Shown: positions 10,201 through 18,443, numbered from the stretch's first letter. The stretch: 64,000 nt of DNA from Acidicapsa acidisoli (GCF_025685625.1 NZ_JAGSYI010000002.1:1842828-1906827); one strand, 5' to 3'. Numbers and translations: made by a program. The notes: generated from the letters alone by a model not told the origin.

Positions 10201-10706
10201 GCTTGAGCACTACTCTCCGTATCTACCGAAACCGGATTGTCTTCCACCGTAACCGTGGTCGCGGCGGAGCCAGCTTTCAGTTGCACATTCACAGCATGCT
10301 TTTCCGCAACGTCGAGGACAATGTCCTTGCCCTTGTAGGTCTCGAAACCCGGCGCTGCTACGGTTACCGAATAAGTGCCGGCCGTGAGATTGGTTGCAAC
10401 GTAATTACCACTGCCGTCCGATTCAACTTGGCGGGCGATTCCGTTATCGCCATTGAGCGTAATCGTGACCAGGGCATGAGGTATCACCGCCCCGGAAGAA
10501 TCGGTAACTACACCGCTGAGCGTTGCAGTGAGCTCCTGAGCCCGTCCTATCAATGGACATAACAGAAGTGCAATCATCAACGTTGCGAGCAAAGATAAGC
10601 GGTTATTGATGCAGCTCCGCTCACGGGAACAACCTTGCGGCATACGGTTGAAACGCCGTGAAAGAAACCAACGATTGTAAGCAGGCCTCATGTGAATCAT
10701 TGCCAT
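7269..10706 (-). CDS. Oar-like TonB-dependent outer-membrane receptor with carboxypeptidase-regulatory-like domain
   Basis: 1145-residue outer-membrane protein. Start chosen at the ATG at 10706, preceded by GAGAGGGTGCG; a longer frame begins at 10748. An unusually long basic N-terminus (about 35 residues) precedes the hydrophobic signal segment LLATLMIALLLCPLIGRAQE. Then comes a carboxypeptidase-regulatory-like beta domain (ATLSGVVTDSSGAVIPHALVTIT to VNVQLKAG), a plug region containing RELELANRNFEQLVVLQPGV, and a large beta-barrel ending in the aromatic terminus IQIGAKLNF. These giant receptors are expanded in Acidobacteriota and are thought to import oligosaccharides or peptides. The nearby DeoR regulator and GH20 enzyme suggest chito- or amino-sugar substrates (inference). 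Confidence 0.93.
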   Translation of the reverse strand: MAMIHMRPAYNRWFLSRRFNRMPQGCSRERSCINNRLSLLATLMIALLLCPLIGRAQELTATLSGVVTDSSGAVIPHALVTITLNGDNGIARQVESDGSGNYVATNLTAGTYSVTVAAPGFETYKGKDIVLDVAEKHAVNVQLKAGSAATTVTVEDNPVSVDTESSAQAGTISGTQVRELELANRNFEQLVVLQPGVVNALGDNVVGGGSTGISVNGARTTANNWTVDGADINDSGSNATITNVPSVDAIQEITLQRGSYDAGYGRSGGGQVLVATRSGTSAFHGGAYEFDRNTALNANDYFNKQQQIAAGEPNTPAVYHYNNFGFTIGGPVFIPKAYNTSRNKTFFFVSEEWFKNTQPGNASFAAATSAEIGGVVPGQFTNGPANCLSYDASTNSTTIAPSCFSKNSQVYLTNVYAKNPANSGGNYEFSYSAKQNEHEDIVRVDHYFNDKVHFFARGMNDDFPNNQPMGLWAGNNYPSLVNTAVDSPGKNVVGNLTWAISPRIVNEVEFVWAQGTYNSTIQSGQFATSPAAFSAMTNNWAYTDPYGRVPAITIASGLQGYSPGSAPWKERNLDRTYYDNLAITLGKHTLRTGFQFQQMIKTENAVDGGPNFKFNTWGDFLLGNVLVYQQQSRDITPDLHYINSEAYVQDDWKINRRLTLNLGVRWSRFPSATDVKNTLNNFDPRLYNSANAPVIDPTTGNFDPTQTALIPATYTNGIIFPQGAACTAAQAVSSQVTCSPYGSYINPNNNANFGPRLGFAYNPDGRGITAIRGGFGIFYDRLLNGIWEQNAFSNPPLLQTTTVNNTSFDDPSGANAISYGPNGLTVTGTPIFKVPNYANYNLSVQRQLLPTTTLEIAYVGNVARHLLGEFDMNQPTEAARDANPTSDVNALRPYLGYGFMHSRAPLFTNNYNSLQVTVQHRSSKGLTLGAAYTWSKDLTTNSNDRGTSASNSYDFKHDYGPSTTNTPQVLEVNYIYQLPFYKQQLGFVGHVLGGWEVSGISSFVSGASFTVTQTTDPFAAIGPNGLGMIQDADIQIRPDQVAPIHRVKTEQQWFSTSSFNTAAGHFGSERVGSLLGPGLQDWDLASIKNVNLGEHVKFQLRGEYFNAFNHTNFNAVDSVVSDSNFGQVTSAHVPRRIQIGAKLNF

Positions 10707-11221
10707 CGCACCCTCTCTTTTTCTTTTGAAATCCTGTCCTATCAACACTTGGTTGCTGACGGACGGGTGAGCTTTGTCGGGAGTTATTGAGTCTGGGATA
10801 TTCAGGAAAAACAGTTAACTGAAGCCGTCGATCTCCAACCAGCGAGATCAGAAACAAACAACGACACAATGCCGGGACACCACATTGGACTTCTTCTATC
10901 CGCGTATCTATCCCGAAGTCATGCATATGAGGTTGACCGTCTTGTCGGACAGTCAGTCCTCCTTCTTGTTCCTTGCGACAAGAGCGGCATTCTTGGTTGC
11001 CTTGACCGTTTTGTGGCACAACAGCTATGAGCGAAATGAATATAGGAACAATAGGGCCAAATTAGATAGATTGCAAGAGGAAAATGATCACAATCGGCCA
11101 AAACGGTCAAAAATGCTTTATCCAGACGTTCAGATACTCCGAAGCGTCATCGAACGCGGAGTTCATTTAGACAATAATCAGCGACTTTGCGACTGGCCGA
11201 ATAGCCCGCCAAGTCCATGCT
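10707..11221. other. Intergenic region between TonB receptor and DeoR genes
   Basis: 515 bp without a convincing gene. It is the 5' region of the receptor (minus strand) and the 3' flank of the DeoR gene. A 116-codon plus-strand frame (10885-11235) lacks family-like composition. It is AT-richer around 11030-11110, where the receptor promoter may lie, but no clear -35/-10 pair was identified. Confidence 0.5.
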
Positions 11222-12007
11222 TCACACGCGGATAACTCGAATGCCGTGCCGCTCAAATGGGCTGAGAGCCGCTGCCGTCGCCCCGGCGTCGGTGATAAGT
11301 ATGTGGATTTCGCTCGTCGGACAGATCAGAGCTGGCCCGACTTTGTCCAGTTTGCTGGAATCGGCTACCACAATCACTTGCTTCGACTGCTTAAGCATCT
11401 TGCGGTAGACCAACGCTTCATCCTGTTCAAGCGAAGTGGCGCCACGCTCCACATCAAGACCTGTCACACTCAAAAAGACCTTATCCAGGTAAACATCATC
11501 CAGAAATTCAAGCGCTGCATTGCCCGTAAGAGAGAACGACCACGCCCACGGAACTACACCTCCGGTCAAATACGTGCGAATTCCAGGCTGGTTGCACAGC
11601 TCCATACCTATATTGATAGCGTTGGTAATGATCTGAATCTTTTCCCTGTGGCGCAGGCTACGTCCGATGTATGTCGTCGTTGTTCCAGCAGACAGACCTA
11701 CTGTTTCCCCGGCTTGTACAAGCTCCGCGGCTGCCAGCCCTATCTTGCGTTTTTCGGCAGCGAAGCGCTGCTCCCGTGCCAGAAAAGAACTGTCGTATCG
11801 GAACGGCTCATAGAGGAGCGGCTCGGCCAGCGTCGCGCCGCCGTGAGTGCGGCGAATCAGTCCCCGGTTCTCAAGTCTCGCGAGATCACGGCGAATGCTG
11901 GGCGCGGAGGAACCCGCCGCAGCGAGAATCTCTTCCATCGTTGCACTGCCGGCGCGCAGGAGGAGCTTGACGATTTGTTCGGAGCGAAAATTAAGCGTTT
12001 CCGACAT
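11222..12007 (-). CDS. DeoR/GlpR-family transcriptional regulator
   Basis: 261 residues. The N-terminal DeoR-type helix-turn-helix is clear: RSEQIVKLLLRAGSATMEEI, then SSAPSIRRDLARLENRGLIRRTHGGA (recognition helix about residues 31-55). The C-terminal DeoRC sugar-phosphate sensor domain contains AGTTTTYIGR (phosphate-binding loop), ITNAINIGMEL, and the terminal VVADSSKLDKVG segment. Such proteins repress sugar or amino-sugar catabolic genes until a phosphorylated sugar binds. It is divergent from the GH20 beta-N-acetylhexosaminidase with 300 bp between, so that gene and perhaps the TonB receptor are likely targets. Note NAL/NAI substitution in the usual TNS/TND region; ligand not predictable. 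Confidence 0.92.
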   Translation of the reverse strand: MSETLNFRSEQIVKLLLRAGSATMEEILAAAGSSAPSIRRDLARLENRGLIRRTHGGATLAEPLLYEPFRYDSSFLAREQRFAAEKRKIGLAAAELVQAGETVGLSAGTTTTYIGRSLRHREKIQIITNAINIGMELCNQPGIRTYLTGGVVPWAWSFSLTGNAALEFLDDVYLDKVFLSVTGLDVERGATSLEQDEALVYRKMLKQSKQVIVVADSSKLDKVGPALICPTSEIHILITDAGATAAALSPFERHGIRVIRV

Positions 12008-12113
12008 GTCGCACTGATTCTACACGGCTGGCAGGAAAAGCTTCGAAATGACGCGCGTAATTCAACAAAATGCGCAAATCTGGCGCTAAGCGAGATGTTC
12101 TGATCGAAAAAAA

Positions 12114-12143
12114 TTGGGCAGATTGATCTAATTATCGTTATAT
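12114..12143 (+). promoter_or_regulatory. Possible promoter for the GH20 gene
   Basis: TTGGGC (12114-12119) and TTATAT (12138-12143) are spaced 18 bp within an AT-rich stretch between the divergent DeoR and GH20 genes. Two GATC-containing copies (TGATCGA at 12101 and TTGATCT at 12123) flank it and could form a DeoR site. By-eye call only. Confidence 0.3.
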
Positions 12144-12307
12144 GATCATGTCCACGGTGCCAATTTCCGCCTGGACGCAGCTTGTGACCCCTTGGAATAG
12201 GAATGCTGTCTCCTATAAGCCGTCACGCGAGCCTTATCCGGGAACGGCCGTTGCAATATCTACGCTTTCGCTGTTTTTGTGTTTTATACCCTCTAAAGGA
12301 GTACTTT

Positions 12308-14500
12308 GTGACGTCACGCGCATGGATCGCCGATTGTACTTTTCGTTCCCGATATAACCTCCGACTAAGAAGCACCTTGCTTCCACTGCTGCTTGTAGTG
12401 TTTGGTATCTTTATCACCAATCCACTGCGGAGCGAAGAAACTGGCAAAGGCGTGCCTGCCCCGCTCAAACTGATGCCGCTGCCACGCTCCGTAACTCCAG
12501 GCACAGGGCATCTGACCCTCGATGAGCATTTCACTGCAGCTTTCGCCGGTACTCACGACGCGCGCCTGAATGCAGCATTGGATCGAATGGTCAGACGTCT
12601 TGACCGGCAATGCGGAGGTGTACTCCGCTCACAACACCTGTCCGCATCTGGCGCGTCGCCGGTACTCACGCTCAAAGTCGCAGGGTCGCTCGACAACGTG
12701 CAAAGCATCGATGAGGACGAGAGCTATCAATTAAATGTCTCAGCAAGTCAGGCAACCCTCACCGCCACGACTGACCTGGGAGCCATGCATGGCATGGAGA
12801 CGTTCCTGCAACTGCTCTCAAGCGAGAACGGCTCGTGCCAGTTGCCTGTGATCGCGGTCGATGATGCACCGCGTTTCCGTTGGCGCGGACTCATGATTGA
12901 TGTCAGTCGGCATTTTGAACCGGTAGAAGTGATTGAACGAACCTTGGATGGAATGGCCGTAGCCAAGCTGAATGTCTTTCACTGGCATCTGAGCGACGAC
13001 CAGGGATTTCGTGCGGAGAGTAAGAAGTTTCCGCGGCTCACAGAGGTCGGATCGGGAGGCGAGTTCTATACGCAGGATCAGATGCGCGAGGTTGTCGCCT
13101 ACGCTCATGCGCGCGGAATACGCGTAGTCCCTGAATTCGATATGCCAGGCCACAGCTCAAGCTGGATTCTTTCTTATCCCGAATATGGATCGGGCGAACA
13201 CATCACAGAGTTGCCTACCGTCTTTGGTATCCCGCACGCGGAGCTCGATCCCAGCAACGAGAAGACCTACAAATTCATCGATGCCTTCGTCGGGGAGATG
13301 GCTGCGATCTTCCCGGATGCGTACTTTCACATCGGCGGCGATGAAACGAAAGGCACCGGGTGGCTGGAAAACCCTCGCATCGCAGACTTCATGCAGAAGA
13401 AAGGCTTCAAGACCCCGGCTGAACTGCAAGCGTACTTTAACCAGCGACTGCTGCCTATTCTGACTAAGCACGGGAAGAAGATGGTCGGCTGGGACGAGAT
13501 ACTGAACCCCGCACTGCCAAAAGACATCATGATCCAGAGTTGGAGAGGCGACGCCTCACTTTCTAGCGGAGCGACACAAGGTTATCAGGGCATTTTGTCA
13601 GCGCCGTATTATCTAGATGCGCAGAAGACCTCGGAAGTTATGTTCCTGGCAGACCCCCTGCCCGCAGATACCACGCTGACGGCCGCTCAACAGCAGTTGA
13701 TCCTGGGCGGAGAAGTCTGTATGTGGGCCGAGCAGCTTGACCCCGAGACGGTTGACTCGCGGATATGGCCTCGAACGATTGCCATTGCCGAGCGATTCTG
13801 GTCTCCGCAATCTGATCGCGATGTTGCGGACATGTACCGCCGGCTGAACTTTGCATCCATGGAGCTGGAAGATGTTGGCTTGACACATATTTCCGGACCG
13901 GAAAAGCTACGACGCAACTTGTTGGGCTCTCGGAATCCTGAGCCGCTGGATATTTTGGCCTCGGTCACTGAGCCAGTCAGTTTTCACGAGCGCTATCAAG
14001 GTCAGCACACAGACAGACTTACATCGCTTGACCGTCTCGTTGATGCTGTGGTGGCAGATCCGCCGCTTCGACAGGAGATCGCAAATGAGGTCGATGCCAT
14101 TATCTCTCCATCCCACACAGAAGACTCGGAGCGCGCCAGGATAGAACTACGCAGGCGTTTTGCCCAATGGGAACAGGCGGCTCCGATCCTCGAAGCGTGG
14201 GCTCGACGTTCCGGTCGCCTGTCGGATACAGAAATCCGCGCCCGGCAGCTTGGCGCCTTGGGACAGATCGGGTTGGAGTCGCTGGCCTACCTGGATACGC
14301 ACACACCGGCACCCTCGGCATGGCTTGACAGCAAGATGGCAACGATTGCCGACACCGAGAAGCCCTCGGCGCTCGTGCGCTTTGTGTTTCTACCCTCATT
14401 GAGAAAACTGGCCCAGGCGGCATCCAATGTGCCGACGGCAGAACCGCAGACGCAAGCAGCCGGTGGGTTCACACAAACCGGAGTTGTCAGCGCCCACTGA
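12308..14500 (+). CDS. Beta-N-acetylhexosaminidase, glycoside hydrolase family 20
   Basis: 730-residue secreted exo-hexosaminidase that removes terminal GlcNAc/GalNAc, probably from chito-oligosaccharides or murein fragments. The GTG at 12308 is preferred because AAAGGAG lies six bases upstream; an ATG frame at 12203 lacks such a site. The signal segment LLPLLLVVFGIFITNP follows a basic N-terminus. A GH20b-like alpha/beta domain (about 50-170) precedes the catalytic barrel, which has FRGLM-like FRWRGLMIDVSRHF, FHWHLSDDQGFR and YFHIGGDETKGTGW with the catalytic D345-E346 pair. A 150-residue helical C-terminal extension follows. Divergent from the DeoR regulator; no downstream gene on this strand. 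Confidence 0.95.
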   Translation: MTSRAWIADCTFRSRYNLRLRSTLLPLLLVVFGIFITNPLRSEETGKGVPAPLKLMPLPRSVTPGTGHLTLDEHFTAAFAGTHDARLNAALDRMVRRLDRQCGGVLRSQHLSASGASPVLTLKVAGSLDNVQSIDEDESYQLNVSASQATLTATTDLGAMHGMETFLQLLSSENGSCQLPVIAVDDAPRFRWRGLMIDVSRHFEPVEVIERTLDGMAVAKLNVFHWHLSDDQGFRAESKKFPRLTEVGSGGEFYTQDQMREVVAYAHARGIRVVPEFDMPGHSSSWILSYPEYGSGEHITELPTVFGIPHAELDPSNEKTYKFIDAFVGEMAAIFPDAYFHIGGDETKGTGWLENPRIADFMQKKGFKTPAELQAYFNQRLLPILTKHGKKMVGWDEILNPALPKDIMIQSWRGDASLSSGATQGYQGILSAPYYLDAQKTSEVMFLADPLPADTTLTAAQQQLILGGEVCMWAEQLDPETVDSRIWPRTIAIAERFWSPQSDRDVADMYRRLNFASMELEDVGLTHISGPEKLRRNLLGSRNPEPLDILASVTEPVSFHERYQGQHTDRLTSLDRLVDAVVADPPLRQEIANEVDAIISPSHTEDSERARIELRRRFAQWEQAAPILEAWARRSGRLSDTEIRARQLGALGQIGLESLAYLDTHTPAPSAWLDSKMATIADTEKPSALVRFVFLPSLRKLAQAASNVPTAEPQTQAAGGFTQTGVVSAH

Positions 14501-14521
14501 TCAGGATGGAAAATTCGAGCC

Positions 14522-14565
14522 GGATGCGGCAACTTTGCGTAGGACTGCAATCGCAAGCTGCATCC
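14522..14565. terminator. Imperfect hairpin between convergent GH20 and GH39-like genes
   Basis: GGATGC/GCATCC outer arms and TTGCG/CGCAA inner arms form an interrupted stem, followed by GTTTTCG on the plus strand. It begins 21 bp after the GH20 stop, in a convergent gap, so a terminator role is plausible. Confidence 0.4.
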
Positions 14566-14731
14566 GTTTTCGAAAAGAGTGTGCGCAACAATAGGCACTG
14601 CGGCTGACTCGCAGAACATTCGTGGTGCAGATCAGTGGATTGAGCCAGTTCGGCTCAAAGGCATCGGTGAAGCCATTGGGCGACGCGGCTCGCCAGAGGC
14701 GAAGACCGCGTCGCATCAACGGATGGTTTTC

Positions 14732-17236
14732 CTAGAACGCGCTGGAAGTCTCCAGGAGTATCGGACTGGTAGAGATTTCGACCGATCCTGACGCCGGGGT
14801 CACGCTGCCATTCAACTCGTGATATTGAACAAAGCCCTGGGGTACGGAGAAGGCTTTCTGCCCGGCAGTATTCCAGACTGCCAGTGCGGAGTAGCCATTC
14901 GACCGCGTATAGCCGCAGGTAAACGTGGTTGGGTCGGCGGCGGTTGCTGCGCAGGGTTGCGTCATCGTTGCGCCTTGGATCCACTTCGCAACTTGCTGAT
15001 CGGCCTCACCTACCGGATTTAATCCTCCGGACGAACTCCAAAGGATTCCCCAGTTTGGGTTGTCGTACTCATACCAGAATGAACCCTGCACTCCCATCGA
15101 ATGCTCAAGCAGGAGGTGACGAGCGAGAAATGCTATCTGGTCGCTTTGATTCGGCAGAGCCGAATTCAAACCCCAACTCGATTCAGTGTCGAAGATGGGT
15201 AACGAGCTGACTCCATTCTGGTTCAACGCAATTTGGAACAAAGTAACTACGCCCTGTATCTGTTCCGGCGCTTCGCCCACCTCCGGATAGCCATGGAGTG
15301 CTACGCCATCGATATAATTCTTGCCGCCTGCAGCTAACCAGTTGTTCATCCAGTTGCTTCCGCAGCGGGGATCGTAGGTGGCGCACTCGAGTGGTGTGGC
15401 AAAGTTGATCGTGGTCGAAGGGCTGAGGATGATCGCCTTCGGATCGACGCTCTTGATTATCGCTTTGGCATCCGCAGCCATGGCGACCAAAGTATTCGGG
15501 CTTCCCCGCCATTGCTGAGTGAGATTCGCCTCGTTCCAGAGCTCCCAATATTGAATTACGCCCGGCCCCACGTGGTTGACAAGCTCCGTCACGAATTGAT
15601 CCCAGCTGCTCAGGCTCATTGGAGCCTCGGAGCATCCAGCGGGCGCACCACCGCCGCCACAAACTGCGCTCAGGGAACCAGAGCTGGAAGTGCTGACTGA
15701 GCCGGTCTGAGCGTAGGTAAGTGAGTTGGTGGTGGGAGTACCGGTCAGCGCAAAGGTGCCATCGAAGCTGCTGTCGGAAACTCCAGAAATCGTGATGGTG
15801 CTTTGTTCGCTGGGTAGATAGGTGGGGTTGTAGTAGAGGTTGTGTGGCTGCTCGGTTGTGACCGTGACCACGCCGCCCGATCTGCTGATTGTGGAAATCT
15901 GCAGGCCCTTGGCGATTGCCCATGGCGGAGTTGCGACGAAGGTGTACAGAAGCTTTGCTCCGTTGGCACGCGCCAGGTTGACTTCCTGGTCAAGGCTGGT
16001 CCATTGATACGTTCCGGAGGCCGGATTTAGAGTGCTCCAATTCGTCTGAAGGCCCAGGATTCTGAAGGAACCGACGGGAACGATCGGCCAGGGAGTTCCA
16101 TCCAGGATACTGTTGACGCTCATGCCAAGGAAAGAAGCACTCGAGTTCACGCCGTGGACCGGTGCGGAGGTCGAAAGGATGGTATACGAAGCGGAGGCCG
16201 CCGAACTGGAGGGTCCGCCAGGGTAAACGGCTACGGCTTTGAGAGTCGTGGTGCTGCTGAAGGTGGTTGTGTTGCTGAAGGTTAACGGGCCAGCGTAAAC
16301 AGCCGATGTCGTTGTCGGCGCAGCTCCGTTGGTGGTGTAGTGAATGACCGCGCCGGGAGTCCCATCGCTGATCGTTACAGTTACGGACTTGTTGTACATC
16401 CCGGAGGCCAGGCTCAGGACCGGAGTGACGGCCGGAATCACTGAATATGTCGCCGACGCCACTGCGCTCGACGGTCCGCCGGGGTAAACGGCGATGGCCT
16501 TCAGCGTAGTCGTGGTGGAAATCGTGATGGGAGCGGTGTAGACAGTCGAGGAGGTAGTTGGCGTCGTTCCGTTGGTGGTGTAGTGGATCACCGCGCCGGA
16601 TGTACCGTCCACGATCGCGACCGTCGGCGGGGTGTGATACGTGCCTGTGCCCGTGCTGAAAGATGGTGTCATTGTAGGAGCGATCGTGAAGGTCGCAGTA
16701 GCCACCGCGCTCGGCGGACCGCCGGGATAGATCGCGATGGCCTTCAACGTAGTCGTTGCGGCAATCGTCATCGGAGCAGTATAGACAGCCGAAGAGGTAG
16801 TTGGCGTCGCTCCGTTGTTGGTGTAGTGGATCACCGCGCCCGATGTACCGTCCACAATCTTAACCGTTGGGGGGACGTGATACGTGCCCGTACCTGTACT
16901 GAAGGACGGCGCCACAGCGGGAGCGATCGTGAAGGTAGCCAAAGCCACGGCACTTGCAGACCCACTGGAGGAGACGGCGATGGCTTCCAGCGTAGTCGTG
17001 GTCGAAATCGTGATGGGGGCGGTATACACAGCCGAAGAGGTGGTTGGCGTCGAACCATTGGTGGTGTAGTGGATCACCGCGCCCGATGTGGCGTCCACAA
17101 TCTTAACCGTCGGGGGAGCGTGATACGTTCCCGTGCCAGTGCTGAAGGACGGGGTTGCAGTCGCGGCGATCGCGAAAAGGCTGGAGGACAGAAAAAGGGC
17201 TACGCACAGGATGGCAGCTATGCTCTTAAATTTCAC
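14732..17236 (-). CDS. Secreted GH39-like glycosidase with four chitobiase-type (CHB_HEX_C) repeats
   Basis: 834 residues from a GTG at 17236 (GCGAGG six bases upstream; a longer frame reaches 17269). A clear signal peptide (IAAILCVALFLSSSLFAIA) is followed by four tandem 81-residue beta-sandwich repeats (about residues 28-355) of the chitobiase C-terminal type, each with FSTGTGTYH, GAVIHYTTNG and TTTLKAIA. The C-terminal half is a clan-A (alpha/beta)8 glycosidase: YWELWNEANL carries the likely acid/base Glu and PIFDTESSWG the likely nucleophile Glu, as in GH39/GH5-like enzymes. A small beta domain ends the protein. The same catalytic-plus-beta architecture occurs in the EPS-locus gene at 28405. 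Substrate unknown, probably a polysaccharide. Confidence 0.85.
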   Translation of the reverse strand: MKFKSIAAILCVALFLSSSLFAIAATATPSFSTGTGTYHAPPTVKIVDATSGAVIHYTTNGSTPTTSSAVYTAPITISTTTTLEAIAVSSSGSASAVALATFTIAPAVAPSFSTGTGTYHVPPTVKIVDGTSGAVIHYTNNGATPTTSSAVYTAPMTIAATTTLKAIAIYPGGPPSAVATATFTIAPTMTPSFSTGTGTYHTPPTVAIVDGTSGAVIHYTTNGTTPTTSSTVYTAPITISTTTTLKAIAVYPGGPSSAVASATYSVIPAVTPVLSLASGMYNKSVTVTISDGTPGAVIHYTTNGAAPTTTSAVYAGPLTFSNTTTFSSTTTLKAVAVYPGGPSSSAASASYTILSTSAPVHGVNSSASFLGMSVNSILDGTPWPIVPVGSFRILGLQTNWSTLNPASGTYQWTSLDQEVNLARANGAKLLYTFVATPPWAIAKGLQISTISRSGGVVTVTTEQPHNLYYNPTYLPSEQSTITISGVSDSSFDGTFALTGTPTTNSLTYAQTGSVSTSSSGSLSAVCGGGGAPAGCSEAPMSLSSWDQFVTELVNHVGPGVIQYWELWNEANLTQQWRGSPNTLVAMAADAKAIIKSVDPKAIILSPSTTINFATPLECATYDPRCGSNWMNNWLAAGGKNYIDGVALHGYPEVGEAPEQIQGVVTLFQIALNQNGVSSLPIFDTESSWGLNSALPNQSDQIAFLARHLLLEHSMGVQGSFWYEYDNPNWGILWSSSGGLNPVGEADQQVAKWIQGATMTQPCAATAADPTTFTCGYTRSNGYSALAVWNTAGQKAFSVPQGFVQYHELNGSVTPASGSVEISTSPILLETSSAF
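16160..17152 (-). repeat. Four in-frame 243-bp tandem repeats encoding chitobiase-type domains
   Basis: Four adjacent copies (about 17152-16910, 16909-16667, 16666-16424 and 16423-16160) are highly similar at DNA level in the first three and more diverged in the fourth, which has an extra TTTFSS insertion. The high identity suggests recent duplication or recombination-driven homogenisation within the gene. Confidence 0.85.
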
Positions 17237-17413
17237 GTCAAACCTCGCTGGATTAGAACAGTCAGTCAACCAAGGGCAGCGAATCAGTCTTTCGGTGCAC
17301 GCGCGTTATGAAGAATTCGCGCGGTCGCGTAGGTCAGGTACGACTCCACTTCACACGGATGAACTTGAGGTCGACTGAATCGATCCACTAAACAGTTCAT
17401 CGACTGGATGCAG

Positions 17414-17454
17414 TGGTTACTTTGATTACTAAAGTTACAGTTTTTGGGTTACTT
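17414..17454 (-). promoter_or_regulatory. Repeated AAGTAACC motif upstream of chitobiase-repeat gene
   Basis: On the gene strand, AAAGTAACCA (17423-17414) and AAGTAACC (17454-17447) are direct repeats 32 bp apart, about three helical turns, with the related GTAACTTTAGTAAT between. They lie about 180-220 bp before the start codon. The identical 10-mer recurs as an inverted pair upstream of the secreted-protein gene at 61230. Operator role is inference. Confidence 0.4.
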
Positions 17455-17527
17455 AAGTCAATACTCTTTTTTACGGCGGGGCTTAAGCGTCAGGTGGGGT
17501 CCGGAACGCCATCGCCAGGCAGGGAAC

Positions 17528-17634
17528 CCCTGCATGTGCATCGTGCAGGGTTTCGTACCGGATGAATCTCTGAAGCAACTGATCAGACAAGCGTCGATGC
17601 GAGGATCGGCGCAACCCTGCATTTCGGGCAGGGT
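17528..17634. repeat. Pair of small hairpins sharing the stem CCCTGC/GCAGGG
   Basis: CCCTGCA-N9-TGCAGGG (17528-17550) and ACCCTGC-N7-GCAGGGT (17614-17634) are two stem-loops with nearly the same arms, 86 bp apart in non-coding DNA. They resemble a REP-like doublet, but no other copies were noticed in this window. Confidence 0.4.
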
Positions 17635-17780
17635 AAGCAGAAGGAGATGTCCCGGGGGGATCCGGAAAGGGCTGACTCTAGAACGCACGCAGCTTTTCGT
17701 CCAGTATAGCTGCCCCTACTCGCCTTGAGAAGATGCCTGACTGGACGACAACGCGGGTTCCGGGAAGCGAGTTGGCGTTT

Positions 17781-18443
17781 TCACTGCGGCAGGCGGGTAT
17801 TTTGAAATATGATGTGTTGTAAATTTCGCACCATATGCGAAGCGCGTTGTCGAGAGCGCCATCGAACACCGAGGCCGGAGCGCGGATTTCTCAGACGTTG
17901 CCAATGGGGACGCGGCTCCTTGGAAAGGCCATGGAATGCGATCTTCTGGCGTCTTGCGACTAGTTCGACTTGGGCTCCGCCTTCATGCAAAAGGCCAGCT
18001 CATCAACCGCAGACGCTCCGGCTCCGATGACGGCAATTTATTCCGTGGAATCCGCTTAAGTCGTTGTGATGCGAGCTGTGGGTTACACACTCTCGCGGTA
18101 GATCGACAAGATACGGTGTGCGGATGTGATGTCGGTCTCTTCGAGGGTCGGCGCTAGCCGCTTTTGAAATTCCACTACAAAGGTTTCAATAGGAACCGGC
18201 AAGCTGACGTCCTCGTAAGCGAGATTCATCTCCTGGTAATAATGGCGTAGGGTAAACAACGAATCCGGATCGTAGAGGCTGGATGCAAATCTATCTGACT
18301 TGAGCATCATGCTTTCGGTATTTGCATGCGTCAGCTTTATATGGGCGTGCCAAAGATACGGAAAGACAAATTCGTCCGCCTAAGATGCGCGGTGATGGAA
18401 ACCCATAAGGTCGTGCCCCAATGATGATGGGATCGACGATCAT
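17781..18443 (-). pseudogene. Decayed FAD/NAD(P)-binding oxidoreductase (flavin-monooxygenase-like)
   Basis: Pieces of one flavoprotein can be followed in order through several frames. From the ATG at 18443 the FAD Rossmann start reads IIIGARPYGF (normally GxGPYG; one Gly is now Arg). After a frameshift ITAHLRRTNLSFRIFGTPI follows. After another, the frame from 18310 to 18083 gives MMLKSDRFASSLYDPDSLFT and LPVPIETFVVEFQKRLAPTL (two residues, usually YG, missing). About 18038 the NAD(P) motif IAVIGAGASAVDELAF appears behind a stop, and the last piece (17990-17781) reads EGGAQVELVARRQKIAFHG. At least four frame breaks and an internal stop show it is dead. GGAG precedes the ATG. It lies divergent from the ATP-grasp gene. 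Confidence 0.8.

Larger units (their letters stand above)
17237..17780. other. Intergenic region upstream of the chitobiase-repeat gene
   Basis: No gene supported. It holds the 5' region of the minus-strand glycosidase gene, including repeated GGTTACTT sites (17415-17423 and 17447-17454), and two small hairpins with related stems at 17528-17550 and 17614-17634. A short frame ending near 17680 (PGTRVVVQSGIFSRRVGAAI) looks protein-like but was not identified; it may be further gene debris continuing the pseudogene region. Confidence 0.45.

Noticed and set aside
10885..11235. 116-codon plus-strand frame upstream of the TonB receptor
   Set aside because: No ribosome site, no recognisable domain, and it overlaps the end of the DeoR gene antisense.
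11222..12007. DeoR regulator as controller of the D-amino-acid module
   Set aside because: It is separated by the TPR and TonB genes and is divergent from the GH20 gene, which is the more natural target.
16160..17152. Repeat array considered as CRISPR or VNTR
   Set aside because: Units are 243 bp, in frame and encode folded domains; there are no short repeats with unique spacers.
16582..17311. 242-codon plus-strand frame rich in Arg/His
   Set aside because: It runs antisense through the chitobiase repeats of the minus-strand gene and merely mirrors their repetitive DNA.
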